From positions 1-13,875 of the forward strand of contig JBBRPW010000017.1 in NCBI GenBank assembly GCA_038227435.1: 13,875 nt of DNA, written 5' to 3'. This document shows, piece by piece, positions 13,874 through 13,875 of the stretch (position 1 is its first letter; each line of letters opens with the position of its first letter). The translations under genes and the position numbers were made by a program. Under the pieces are notes generated by a model. That model was given only the letters and a program-made list of their open reading frames with translations, did no database searches and was not told the DNA's origin. The stretch is from JBBRNV01 sp038227435 (GTDB taxonomy: Bacteria; Patescibacteriota; Minisyncoccia; Phycocordibacterales; CALRBL01).

Positions 13874-13875
13874 GA

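Noticed and set aside
1..13875. UGA recoded to glycine, as in Gracilibacteria or Absconditabacteria
   Set aside because: The long genes (dnaE, helicase-nuclease, thrS, rpoD) are full length with no in-frame TGA and use ordinary GGN glycine codons. The absence of TGA as a stop among eleven genes is notable but fits TAA preference in AT-rich DNA.
1..13875. CRISPR array, insertion sequence, integrase, tRNA or rRNA
   Set aside because: No regularly spaced repeats, transposase or recombinase motifs, terminal inverted repeats or cloverleaf sequences were found by reading. All intergenic gaps are 149 bp or less.

Overview
The window looks like a piece of chromosome from a small-genome bacterium, most likely a member of the Patescibacteria/CPR (Parcubacteria-like). 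This is inference. It rests on AT-rich housekeeping genes (hand counts of about 28-36% GC in sampled 120-base stretches), short intergenic gaps, a threonyl-tRNA synthetase without the N-terminal TGS domain, Lys-rich N-terminal extensions on the sigma factor and RNase HII, a one-piece UvrD helicase/RecB-type nuclease, small unrecognised membrane proteins, and start codons that mostly lack a Shine-Dalgarno sequence. Ten of eleven visible genes end in TAA and one in TAG. The standard genetic code fits.

Layout, left to right. (1) 1-1417, plus strand: the primary sigma factor (rpoD), whose 5' end lies outside the window. (2) 1476-2543: a hairpin terminator followed by a minus-strand cluster of three small, unrecognised membrane-protein genes. 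Two of them are paralogues of each other. The cluster is visibly richer in GC than its neighbours. (3) 2544-2692: a divergent control region with a 7-bp-arm palindrome, a good plus-strand promoter and a six-codon open frame preceded by a Shine-Dalgarno-like sequence. (4) 2693-5920, plus strand: a 1075-residue SF1 helicase fused to a PD-(D/E)XK nuclease with Cys positions for an Fe-S cluster, ending in a strong bidirectional terminator. (5) 5993-12807, minus strand: in order of transcription, dnaE (replicative polymerase), thrS, a DEDDy exonuclease, and a membrane-anchored DsbA-like thiol oxidoreductase. (6) 12808-12825: an 18-bp divergent promoter. (7) 12826-13542, plus strand: rnhB. (8) 13551-13875: a second hairpin followed by a minus-strand small unknown gene with the same elevated GC as region 2; its upstream side is cut by the window edge.

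Functionally this is mostly information processing: transcription initiation (RpoD), replication (DnaE), removal of RNA from DNA (RnhB), recombination or repair (helicase-nuclease), 3'-5' nucleolytic processing (DEDDy enzyme) and translation (ThrRS), plus envelope disulfide chemistry (DsbA-like). The genes are not one functional operon. dnaE, thrS and dsbA each appear to have their own -10 element 6-7 nt before the start codon, which predicts leaderless mRNAs.

The least explained parts are the small-gene cluster at 1546-2543 and its compositional twin at 13589-13873. No mobile element, CRISPR array, tRNA or rRNA was seen. No gene-free stretch exceeds 300 bases.
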